Of a stretch of 64,000 nt of DNA, positions 24,647 to 33,698 are shown one piece after another. Positions within the stretch are counted from its first letter, which is position 1. The number at the start of each line of letters is the position of its first letter. Made by a program: the position numbers and the translations under genes. Below the pieces are notes generated by a model that was not told where the DNA came from, did not search any database, and was given only the letters and a program-made list of their open reading frames with translations. Origin of the DNA: Pseudomonas sp. B21_DOA (GTDB lineage Bacteria > Pseudomonadota > Gammaproteobacteria > Pseudomonadales > Pseudomonadaceae); the NCBI GenBank assembly GCA_030544685.1, contig CP086683.1:5828001-5892000 (forward strand). Reading direction: 5' to 3'.

Positions 24647-26002
24647 TTAGTCCTGAGCCGGAGTCAGCGCGACGCGCAACGCCTCGATGGCGGCGTCCCG
24701 CGCGGCAGCGTCGGCGAAGGCCGGGCTGTCGCCCATGCACTCACCGGCCAGCCAGACGCTGAAGCTCAATTCTTCAGTGCGTACGTCCAGCGGCTCGCCG
24801 GACTGCAACTGTTTGGTCACCTGCCCGGCGGTTTTGCCGTCGGCGAAGTTGCGCGACAGCAGCAATTGCTCGCCATCGGCCGCCAGCAGACGGAAACGGA
24901 AGCTGCCGTCGTCCTCGCGGAAGCTGACGAAACGCGCGGCTTTCGCAGCTTTCTTCTTGGTGGTCGCGGCGACCTGAACCTGACTGACAAAAGAACGCAG
25001 GCCAACGGCTTCGCGCAGTTCGTTGAGGAACGGCGTGGCCACGGCGCGGGCCTTCTTCGCACCGATCTGCAGAATGTCTTCCAGATCCGCAGGACGTTCG
25101 ATCAAATGGTGATACTTCTCGCGTGCTTCGCCCAGCTCGTTGTCGAGCAACTGGAACAGGCGATTCTTCGCCTCGCCCCAGCCCAGACCACCAAGCAATT
25201 CGCTGCGGAATTCGTCAGCCTGCGCCGGTGTGGCGAAGGCCTGGAACAGGGTGAACAGGTGCGAGTTGTCCGGATCTTTCGCTTCGCCCGGGGCCTTGGA
25301 ATCGGTGACGATCCGCGAGATCGCGTCTTTCATCTCTTTGGCGCTGGAGAACAGCGGGATGGTGTTGTCGTAGCTCTTCGACATCTTGCGACCGTCGAGG
25401 CCCGGCAATGTCGCCACGCTTTCTTCGATCAGCGCTTCGGGCATGGTGAAGAACTCTCTGCCCTGGCCGAACAGATGGTTGAAACGCTGACCGATATCAC
25501 GGGCCATTTCCACGTGCTGAATCTGATCGCGGCCGACCGGCACCTTGTGCGCGTTGAACATCAGAATGTCCGCCGCCATCAGCACAGGGTAGCTGTAGAG
25601 GCCCATGGTGATCCCGGCATCCGGGTCTTCACCCGCTTCAACGTTCTTGTCCACCGACGCCTTGTAGGCGTGCGCGCGGTTGAGCAGGCCCTTGGCGGCG
25701 ACACAGGTCAGCAGCCAGGTCAGCTCGGGGATTTCCGGAATGTCGGACTGGCGGTAGAAGGTCACGCGGTCAACATCGAGGCCACCGGCCAGCCAGGTCG
25801 CGGCGATTTCCAGACGCGAGCGCTGGATGCGCAGCGGGTCATCGCATTTGATCAGGGCGTGGTAGTCGGCCAGGAAATAGAACGAATCGGCCTGGCTGTC
25901 GCGGCTGGCGAGGATTGCCGGGCGGATCGCGCCGGCGTAGTTGCCCAGGTGCGGCGTGCCGGTGGTGGTGATGCCGGTGAGAATGCGGGTACGGTTGGTC
26001 AT
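24647..26002 (-). CDS. trpS: Tryptophan--tRNA ligase
   Basis: Class I aminoacyl-tRNA synthetase charging tRNA-Trp. I take the start MTNRTRILTGITTTGTPHLG (451 residues); an ATG 8 codons upstream is less typical. The HIGH-equivalent is TPHLGNY and the KMSKS loop is LDGRKMSKSYDN. It is longer than the about 330-residue standard enzyme, with a C-terminal extension of about 110 residues (from about 340 on: KKAAKAARFVSFREDDGSFR and after). As far as I recall, long TrpS forms like this are common in Pseudomonas. Confidence 0.95.
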   Translation of the reverse strand: MTNRTRILTGITTTGTPHLGNYAGAIRPAILASRDSQADSFYFLADYHALIKCDDPLRIQRSRLEIAATWLAGGLDVDRVTFYRQSDIPEIPELTWLLTCVAAKGLLNRAHAYKASVDKNVEAGEDPDAGITMGLYSYPVLMAADILMFNAHKVPVGRDQIQHVEMARDIGQRFNHLFGQGREFFTMPEALIEESVATLPGLDGRKMSKSYDNTIPLFSSAKEMKDAISRIVTDSKAPGEAKDPDNSHLFTLFQAFATPAQADEFRSELLGGLGWGEAKNRLFQLLDNELGEAREKYHHLIERPADLEDILQIGAKKARAVATPFLNELREAVGLRSFVSQVQVAATTKKKAAKAARFVSFREDDGSFRFRLLAADGEQLLLSRNFADGKTAGQVTKQLQSGEPLDVRTEELSFSVWLAGECMGDSPAFADAAARDAAIEALRVALTPAQD

Positions 26003-26026
26003 GGGTAATCGCTTGTCAGACTGCAA

Positions 26027-26655
26027 TCAATTCGAGAGACGCGGCAGCAGCAGATCCTTGAGATCGGTCAGCTTGCCGTGAAAAAGTGTCCGCATTCTGC
26101 CACTTTCAGCAGCTCATGGGGGCGCTGGAGTTGTTCCGACCACTGGTAGACCAGTTGCGGATCGATGACTTCATCGGTTTCTGGCTGGATCACAGTCAAC
26201 CCGCCGTGCTGCGGCAGTTGATCCTGCTCACCCAGACGCATCACCGCCGGGGCGACCATGAACAAGTGCTCAAGCTGCACGCCCTGGGCTTCGAGACGGC
26301 CGCCGAGACTTGCTGCAACAAATCCGCCGAAGGAGAAACCGAACAGGGTCAGCGGCAGATCCGGGTGTTTTTCCCGCAGCCATGTGGCGGCTGCCTCGGC
26401 ATCATCGACTTCACCAGTGCCCATGTCGTGCGTGCCCTGACTGGCGCCGACGCCACGATAGTTGAAGCGCAAGGTGATCAGGCCGGCGTCGCGCGCGGTG
26501 CGCTGCAGGGTCGAGACGACCTTGTTGAGCATGGTGCCGCCCTGCACCGGGTTCGGATGACAGATCAGCGCGATGCCACGCGGCTGCTCGTTATCCAGAT
26601 AAAGGCTTTCCAATTGACCCACCGGGCCGTCAATCACTACAGGGGTTTCGCGCAT
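26027..26655 (-). CDS. Alpha/beta hydrolase, frame broken near the C-terminus
   Basis: Small serine-hydrolase-fold protein of unknown substrate. Start chosen at MRETPVVIDGPVGQLESLYL; the frame runs 51 codons further up with no similarity. It shows ALICHPNPVQGGTMLNKVV, FNYRGVGASQG and the nucleophile elbow FGFSFGG. The frame ends early at 26068, but one extra base in the A5 run at 26081-26085 gives GHFFHGKLTDLKDLLLPRL and a stop at 26027 (209 residues). This restores the segment after the catalytic His, so I read the break as an error. It precedes trpS on the minus strand. Confidence 0.86.
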
Positions 26656-26799
26656 CAGCAAGGGAGGAACTCCGTGACCTCGAATCGGGTCGACTCGTCT
26701 AGCAAATTGTCTGTGCCAATCTATTGCGAGTGAATCGCGGTATACAGCGCAGGTTCGAGCCGTTAACGTAAAGCAAAGCCGTTTATAGAGGAAGGACTC

Positions 26800-27234
26800 G
26801 TGGAACACTCGCTCTTAGTTTGGTTGTTACCGACTCTTGCCCTGGTTGTGGGTGTCGCCATTGGATTCCTGATCGCGCGCGTTGCGCCGAACGCCGCACC
26901 GAGCCGCACGCAGCGTCAACTGGATGATATCCAGGAGCGTTTCGACAGTTATCAAAACGAAGTGGTCACCCACTTCAACAGCACCGCGATGCTGGTCAAG
27001 AAGCTCACTCAGAGCTATCAGGAAGTGCAGGATCATCTCGCCGAGGGCGCCAACCGTCTGGCCCTGGACGAGCAGACCCGCCAGCGCCTGATCGCCGCCC
27101 TGCATGCGGATGCCGCGCAGGCACCGCGCGAACGCCTGACGCCACCGCGCGATCAAGAGCCGCCGCGCGACTACGCGCCGAAAAGCCCGAACTCGCCGGG
27201 CATGCTCGATGAGCATTATGGGTTGAAGAAATAA
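26800..27234 (+). CDS. zapG: Inner-membrane cell-division protein ZapG (YhcB, DUF1043)
   Basis: 144 residues beginning at a GTG codon (VEHSLLVWLLPTLALVV, preceded by GGAAGG). One N-terminal membrane segment, then a coiled coil (QRQLDDIQERFDSYQNEVV, HFNSTAMLVKKLTQSYQEVQ) and a proline-rich tail. Family members coordinate cell-wall growth and envelope synthesis. It is divergent from the hydrolase gene and followed by a strong terminator. Confidence 0.9.
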   Translation: MEHSLLVWLLPTLALVVGVAIGFLIARVAPNAAPSRTQRQLDDIQERFDSYQNEVVTHFNSTAMLVKKLTQSYQEVQDHLAEGANRLALDEQTRQRLIAALHADAAQAPRERLTPPRDQEPPRDYAPKSPNSPGMLDEHYGLKK

Positions 27235-27252
27235 TCGGGTTTCGCGCCCAAC

Positions 27253-27292
27253 AAAAAGCCCCCGGACAATGCTGTTGTCCGGGGGCTTTTTT
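27253..27292 (+). terminator. Terminator after zapG
   Basis: Perfect 16-bp stem (AAAAGCCCCCGGACAA and its complement) with a 5-bp loop, followed by TTTTTT-type sequence. It works on both strands. Confidence 0.92.
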
Positions 27293-27327
27293 GTATCGGC
27301 TGATTTTGCGGTGACAACACTGGCCTC

Positions 27328-27419
27328 TTCGCGGGCAAGCCCGCTCCCACAGGGTCAGGTGTGGAACACAGATTTTGGGTACACCACCAATACCTGTGGG
27401 AGCGGGCTTGCCCGCGAAA
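27328..27419. repeat. REP doublet, TTCGCGGGCAAGCCCGCTCCCACAG type
   Basis: Inverted arms 27328-27352 and 27394-27418, 25 bp each, facing across about 40 bp. Core GCGGGC/GCCCGC sub-type. Confidence 0.88.
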
Positions 27420-27439
27420 GGGCCGGCACTGATGACACA

Positions 27440-27470
27440 AAAAAATGCCCGATCACAAGACCGGGCGTTT
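27440..27470 (-). terminator. Terminator after the OmpA-like lipoprotein gene
   Basis: Stem GCCCG / CGGGC (27447-27466) followed on the minus strand by T7. It lies 20 bp beyond the stop of the OmpA-like gene. Confidence 0.78.
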
Positions 27471-27488
27471 CTTCATCCAGGCAGTCGC

Positions 27489-28223
27489 TTATGGATACTG
27501 CTGCACGGTACCCGGCTGTTGCTGCTGACCACCATACTGCTGGCCCGGAATCGCTTTCAGGTTGACCTCGACCCGGCGGTTCTGCGCGCGGCCGTTGACG
27601 TCACCGTTACTGGCAATCGGGTTATCCGGGCCGGCGCCACGGGCCGACAGGTTGGCACCGCTGACGCCTTGCGAGGTCAGGTAGGTCGCCACGCTCTGCG
27701 CACGACGTTGGGACAGGTCCATGTTGTGCTGGCGGCTGCCGGTGCTGTCGGTGTAGCCGACGATTTCGATCTGGTTCTGGTTGAACTCTTTCAGCGAGTT
27801 GGCCAGGTTGTTCAGCGGCTGGTAGAAACTCGGGGCAATGTTCGCCGAATCGGTGGCGAAGGTGATGTTGCCCGGCATGATCAATTTGATCTGATCGCCC
27901 TGACGCTGCACTTCAACGCCAGTGTTGGCCATGCTCGCGCGCAATTTCTTTTCCTGCTGGTCGGCGTAGTAGCCGTAGCCTGCTGCGGAAGCACCGACAA
28001 CGGCGGCGCCGATCAAGGCGCCCTTGCCACGGTTGTCGTGACCGATGGCGGCACCGGCGAGAGCGCCAGCGAGCGCACCGAGGCCACCGTATTTGGCGGT
28101 TTTGCTCATGCCTTGCGAGCCACCGTCGGCCTGACCCTGATTGTCATACGGGTTGGGCGAGGCGCAGCCGGACAACACGGCCACGGCAGTAGCGACAATA
28201 ATCAAACGACGCGTGGTGAACAT
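27489..28223 (-). CDS. OmpA family outer-membrane lipoprotein (YiaD-like)
   Basis: 244 residues: start MFTTRRLIIVATAVAVLSGC with lipobox, a glycine-zipper region (AKYGGLGALAGALAGAAIGH and VGASAAGYGYY), then a C-terminal OmpA peptidoglycan-binding domain with VGYTDSTGSRQHNMDLSQRR and NRRVEVNLKAIP. A glycine-zipper plus OmpA layout is typical of YiaD-type envelope lipoproteins. The C-terminal GGQQQQPGTVQQYP is a short low-complexity tail. Monocistronic. Confidence 0.9.
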   Translation of the reverse strand: MFTTRRLIIVATAVAVLSGCASPNPYDNQGQADGGSQGMSKTAKYGGLGALAGALAGAAIGHDNRGKGALIGAAVVGASAAGYGYYADQQEKKLRASMANTGVEVQRQGDQIKLIMPGNITFATDSANIAPSFYQPLNNLANSLKEFNQNQIEIVGYTDSTGSRQHNMDLSQRRAQSVATYLTSQGVSGANLSARGAGPDNPIASNGDVNGRAQNRRVEVNLKAIPGQQYGGQQQQPGTVQQYP

Positions 28224-28343
28224 GGAGAGCTCCTGGTTTTTGCATTCTGTTGGTGCAGCGGCCACTGCTTAACTAATGGACCTGCGCCGGCGTTGGATCA
28301 TGACAATGCGCAAAAATTCCACCGCACACCCGTGACAAAAAAT

Positions 28344-28988
28344 TCAGGCACGCACAAACGGGTTCTCGCGCATCTCATCACCCAGGCGCGTATCCGGCCC
28401 GTGCCCGGTGACCACCGTCGCGTCCTCGTCCAGCGTATACAGCCGCTGCTTGATCGAACGCACGATGGTCGCCTGATCGCCGCCCCACAAATCCGTACGC
28501 CCTACCCCGCGACGAAACAGCGTGTCGCCGGCTATCAACAGCTTAGCCTCGGAAAACCAGAAGCTCATGGAACCGGGTGTATGCCCCGGCGTGTGCAGCG
28601 CGACGCCGCAACCACAGGCCAGTTCTTCATCATCGCTCAACCAGCGATCCGGCGAAGGCACGGGCGTATACGGCACACCGAACATCTGGCATTGCATTTC
28701 CAGGTTGTCCCAGAGGAATTGATCTTCCTTGTGCAGATGCAGGGTCGCACCGGTTTTCTCTTTCATCTGCCCGGAAGCCAGAAAGTGATCGAGATGCGCG
28801 TGGGTGTGGATGATGCTGACGACTTTTAGGCCATGGGCATCGAGGCGCGCCATGATCAGGTCAGGGTTGCCGCCCGGGTCGACGACGATGGCTTTTTTCG
28901 TGATCGGGTCGCCGATGATCGTGCAGTTGCACTGCAAAGGGCCGACGGGGAAGGTTTCGCGAATGAGTGCTGAATTCGGAACGGTCAT
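28344..28988 (-). CDS. Metallo-beta-lactamase-fold hydrolase (glyoxalase II-like)
   Basis: 214 residues starting MTVPNSALIRETFPVGPLQC. It has the metal-binding THAHLDH motif, the later HTPGHTPGSMSF and GDTLFRRGVGRTD, and TGHGPDT near the end, a full set of metal ligands of the hydroxyacylglutathione hydrolase-like branch. Substrate not decided by sequence. Monocistronic. Confidence 0.9.
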   Translation of the reverse strand: MTVPNSALIRETFPVGPLQCNCTIIGDPITKKAIVVDPGGNPDLIMARLDAHGLKVVSIIHTHAHLDHFLASGQMKEKTGATLHLHKEDQFLWDNLEMQCQMFGVPYTPVPSPDRWLSDDEELACGCGVALHTPGHTPGSMSFWFSEAKLLIAGDTLFRRGVGRTDLWGGDQATIVRSIKQRLYTLDEDATVVTGHGPDTRLGDEMRENPFVRA

Positions 28989-29187
28989 AGGAATCCTGAG
29001 CTTAAAGCATGGCGGTGACATCAAGATTCTACGTCACACGCCGATACATATCGCCCGAACAGTTTTTTGACGCCATCAATCGGAAAATAGTGGCCATATA
29101 ATGTCAAAGCTGTTTTTTTTCGTGCAAAATCAAACCTTGTAGCGGCCACATTTTGGGAAGGGCCGCAGCCTACCTCAGGAATTCTTC

Positions 29188-32100
29188 ATGCCACGCCCTA
29201 CTGGTTATACCGACACCTGGTCCGCTTCATTGACAGGGCTAGCTCCTGTTGACAGCCTCATTTCCGGCTATAAATGGGAAAGCACCAAGTGGTACTCCCC
29301 TGCGGCAGTGACCAGTCTTACCTACAGTTTCATCGTCCCTGGTGTCTCGGTCTTCGCACCGAACTACAGCGCTGACAATGAACCAAAGGCCGCCTACGCG
29401 CTGACAAACACACAGAAATTGGCGGTAATGGGCGCGCTGGATAGTTGGGCCGCGGTGGCGAATATCACCTTTCAGTTGACCGGTGAATCCTCGACGAGCG
29501 TGGGCGACCTGCGTTTCGGCGGTTACTCATTACTGGACAACGATGCAGCAGCCTGGGCTTACACTCCTTCCGAAAAGCCTAATGGCGGCGATGTCTGGAT
29601 CGGACCGAACACTAGTGAAGCATTTCCGGACAAGGGCACTTATGACTTCATGACATTCGTTCATGAAATCGGTCATGCCATTGGCCTGAAGCATTCATTC
29701 GCACCATCAGCCAACAATGCCATCACGCTCGCTCCGGCGCTGGATGACGTCGCGTTGACCGTCATGAGCTATAACAACAATTACTCGTACCTGCCGACCA
29801 CTCCGATGGTGCTCGACATATTGGCGATCCAGAGCCTGTATGGCGCCAATACCCAGTGGATGACTGGCAACAACGTGTACTCCTGGGCGCCGACACAATC
29901 TGTGTTTGAAACCATCTGGGATGCCGGCGGAGTCGATACGATCGATGCGAGCAACCAATTGGCAGCCGTCAGCCTTAACCTTAACGAAGGACAGTACAGC
30001 ACGATCGGTCAGGCCTTTACTGACCAGGCCGGCAATGCCTTCAATCAAGGTCTGGCGATTGCATACGGCGCGAAGATAGAAAACGCTACAGGTTCGGTTT
30101 TCAATGACACGCTGATCGGCAACGCGCTGGACAATCAACTCAATGGCATGGCGGGTGCCGACAGAATGGAGGGTGGTGCTGGCAACGATATTTATATCGT
30201 CGAGAACGTCGGCGACGTGGTCGTCGAAACCGGTACTTCGCTCTCGGAAATCGACATGGTCTACTCCTACGTCGACTACACCTTGGGCAATAACGTCGAG
30301 ATATTGAATCTGGTTGGTAGCGCAAATCTCAGCGGTACCGGCAACGCGTTGAATAACACCCTGTCCGGCAACGATGGCAACAACGTACTGGACGGCGGCC
30401 TGGGCGCCGACTTCATGGCTGGCGGCGCTGGCAACGATACTTACATCCTCGACAACGTCGGTGACGTGGTCAGCGAGACCAGCACCCTGGCCAGCGAGAT
30501 CGACACCGTCCGCGCCTCGATCAGCTACGCACTTGTCGCCAACGTAGAAAACCTCACGCTCACCGGCACTGCCAATAACTACGCCGTCGGCAACGCGCTG
30601 AACAACGTATTGATCGGCAATGACGGCAACAACCAACTGGTCGGGGGCAGGCCTCGACACCATGATCGGCGGCAAGGGCAACGACGGCTATGGCGTCGAT
30701 CAGGCGGGAGAACTGGCGCTGATTCAGGAATATGCCAATGAGGGTAACGACACCATCGTCATTGAGTACAGCGCCACCGCGCAGACCAGCACCGTCAGTC
30801 TGGACCAGAGCAATCTGCAAAACGTCGAAAATCTCATCATCAGCGGCGCAGGGGCGTTCAACCTGACGGGCAACGTGCTGAACAACACCCTGACGGGCAA
30901 CAGCGACGCCAACTTCATCGATGGTGGCTGGGGCGCAGATACCATGATCGGCGGCGCCGGTAACGATACTTACATCGTTAACGACATCGCGGATGTGGTG
31001 GTCGAGACAGGTACCTCACTCTCGGAAATCGACATGGTCTATTCCTACGTCGACTACACCTTGGGCAACAATGTCGAAATCCTCGCTCTGGCAGGTGCTG
31101 CAGACCTCAAGGCTACCGGTAATGCCTTGAACAACACCCTTTACGGCAACGATGGTAATAACGTACTCGACGGTGGCCTGGGTGCCGACTTCATGACGGG
31201 CGGCGCTGGCAACGATACTTACATCCTCGACAACGTCGGTGACGTGGTCAGCGAGACCAGTACCCTGGCCAGCGAGATCGACACCGTCCGCGCCTCGATC
31301 AGCTACGCACTTGTCGCCAACGTAGAAAACCTCACGCTTACTGGCACTGCCAATAACTACGCCGTCGGCAACGCGCTGAACAACGTATTGATCGGCAATG
31401 ACGGCAACAACCAACTGGTCGGGGGCAGGCCTCGACACCATGATCGGCGGCAAGGGCAACGACGGCTATGGCGTCGATCAGGCGGGAGAACTGGCGCTGA
31501 TTCAGGAATATGCCAATGAGGGTAACGACACCATCGTCATTGAGTACAGCGCCACCGCGCAGACCAGCACCGTCAGTCTGGACCAGAGCAATCTGCAAAA
31601 CGTCGAAAATCTCATCATCAGCGGCGCAGGGGCGTTCAACCTGACGGGCAATGCCCTGAACAATACTCTGACCGGCAACAGCGGCAACAACGTACTGGAC
31701 GGCGGCCTGGGCGCCGACTTCATGGCTGGCGGCGCTGGCAACGATACTTACATCCTCGACAACGTCGGTGACGTGGTCAGCGAGACCAGCACCCTGGCCA
31801 GCGAGATCGACACCGTCCGCGCCTCGATCAGCTACGCACTTGTCGCCAACGTAGAAAACCTCACGCTCACCGGCACTGCCAATAACTACGCCGTCGGCAA
31901 CGCGCTGAACAACGTATTGATCGGCAATGACGGCAACAACCAACTGGTCGGGGGCAGGCCTCGACACCATGATCGGCGGCAAGGGCAACGACGGCTATGG
32001 CGTCGATCAGGCGGGAGAACTGGCGCTGATTCAGGAATATGCCAATGAGGGTAACGACACCATCGTCATTGAGTACAGCGCCACCGCGCAGACCAGCACC

Positions 32101-33595
32101 GTCAGTCTGAACCAGAGCAATCTGCAAAACGTCGAAAATCTCATCATCAGCGGCGCAGGGGCGTTCAACCTGACGGGCAACGTGCTGAACAACACCCTGA
32201 CGGGCAACAGCGACGCCAACTTCATCGATGGTGGCTGGGGCGCAGATACCATGATCGGCGGCGCCGGTAACGATACTTACATCGTTAACGACATCGCGGA
32301 TGTGGTGGTCGAGACAGGTACCTCACTCTCGGAAATCGACATGGTCTATTCCTACGTCGACTACACCTTGGGCAACAATGTCGAAATCCTCGCTCTGGCA
32401 GGTGCTGCAGACCTCAAGGCTACCGGTAATGCCTTGAACAACACCCTTTACGGCAACGATGGTAATAACGTACTCGACGGTGGCCTGGGTGCCGACTTCA
32501 TGACGGGCGGCGCTGGCAACGATACTTACATCCTCGACAACGTCGGTGACGTGGTCAGCGAGACCAGTACCCTGGCCAGCGAGATCGACACCGTCCGCGC
32601 CTCGATCAGCTACGCACTTGTCGCCAACGTAGAAAACCTCACGCTTACTGGCACTGCCAATAACTACGCCGTCGGCAACGCGCTGAACAACGTATTGATC
32701 GGCAATGACGGCAACAACCAACTGGTCGGGGGCAGGCCTCGACACCATGATCGGCGGCAAGGGCAACGACGGCTATGGCGTCGATCAGGCGGGAGAACTG
32801 GCGCTGATTCAGGAATATGCCAATGAGGGTAACGACACCATCGTCATTGAGTACAGCGCCACCGCGCAGACCAGCACCGTCAGTCTGGACCAGAGCAATC
32901 TGCAAAACGTCGAAAACCTCATCATCAGCGGCGCAGGGGCGTTCAACCTGACGGGCAACGTGCTGAACAACACCCTAACGGGCAACAGCGACGCCAACTT
33001 CATCGATGGTGGCTGGGGCGCAGATACCATGATCGGCGGCGCCGGTAACGATACTTACATCGTTAACGACATCGCGGATGTGGTGGTCGAGACAGGTACC
33101 TCACTCTCGGAAATCGACATGGTCTATTCCTACGTCGACTACACCTTGGGCAACAATGTCGAAATCCTCGCTCTGGCAGGTGCTGCAGACCTCAAGGCTA
33201 CCGGTAATGCCTTGAACAACACCCTTTACGGCAACGATGGTAATAACGTACTGGACGGTGGTGCGGGCAAAGACACGCTCATTGGAGGTAACGGAGCGGA
33301 CACCTTCGTCTTCCGCGCAGTCAACGACATGGGCGTGGGCGCCAGCCGTGACGTGATCACCGATTTCAGCAGCCTGCAGGGCGACAAAATCGACCTGACG
33401 AAATTCGATGCGAACCTGCTGCAAGGCGGCATGGACGGTTTCACCTTCATCGGTGCCAATGACTTCACCGGTGCCGGGCAACTGCGCTTCGTCGACCACG
33501 TACTGTCGGGCAATGTCAGCGGCAATGCCGGCGCGGACTTTGAAATCCAGCTGGTGGGTGTGAACAGCTTCAGTGCCAACGATCTGGTGGCCTGA
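29188..33595 (+). CDS. Serralysin-like M10 metalloprotease with RTX repeats, frame broken four times
   Basis: Large secreted zinc protease of about 1,470 residues if repaired. There is no N-terminal signal peptide, as expected for type I secretion. The catalytic domain has the zinc site HEIGHAIGLKHS (H159, H163, H169) and a Met-turn VMSYNN at about 193-195. After it come RTX nonapeptides (GGAGNDTYI and similar) in long modules that also contain non-calcium strands (TLASEIDTVRASISYAL). The C-terminal region GKDTLIGGNGADTFVF to NSFSANDLVA resembles serralysin ends. A G5 tract at 30643, 31421, 31950 and 32728 breaks the frame at the same place in each module (LVGG to AGLDTM); G7 or G4 would restore it. 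No transporter genes are in the window. Confidence 0.9.
30373..32990 (+). repeat. Near-identical tandem duplication inside the RTX gene
   Basis: A unit of 1,307 bp occurs twice in tandem (about 30373-31679 and 31680-32986), followed by a partial third copy of its later part to about 33250. A smaller module (GAGNDTYILDNVGDVV ... VGNALNNVLIGNDGNNQ) occurs four times, starting near 30385, 31163, 31692 and 32470. In the stretch I compared (299 codons) the only amino acid change is Asp to Asn, from G at 30803 versus A at 32110. If each G5 tract should be longer by two bases, the true period would be 1,311 bp, 437 codons. Confidence 0.85.
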
Positions 33596-33644
33596 CGCCC
33601 TGTTCAATTGCCAGGCCAGCAACCCCGGCAGGTGAACTGAAAAC

Positions 33645-33678
33645 AAACGCCCCGACTGGTTCGGGGCGTTTGTTTTTC
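33645..33678. terminator. Bidirectional terminator between RTX gene and luxR-type gene
   Basis: Perfect 11-bp stem AAACGCCCCGA / TCGGGGCGTTT, then GTTTTT on the plus strand and an A-rich left flank. Confidence 0.88.
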
Positions 33679-33698
33679 TGCCGGGTCATGGCGCGATC

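Noticed and set aside
30373..33250. Regular repeats as a CRISPR array
   Set aside because: The repeats are coding RTX modules of several hundred bases, with a continuous protein reading and no unique spacers.
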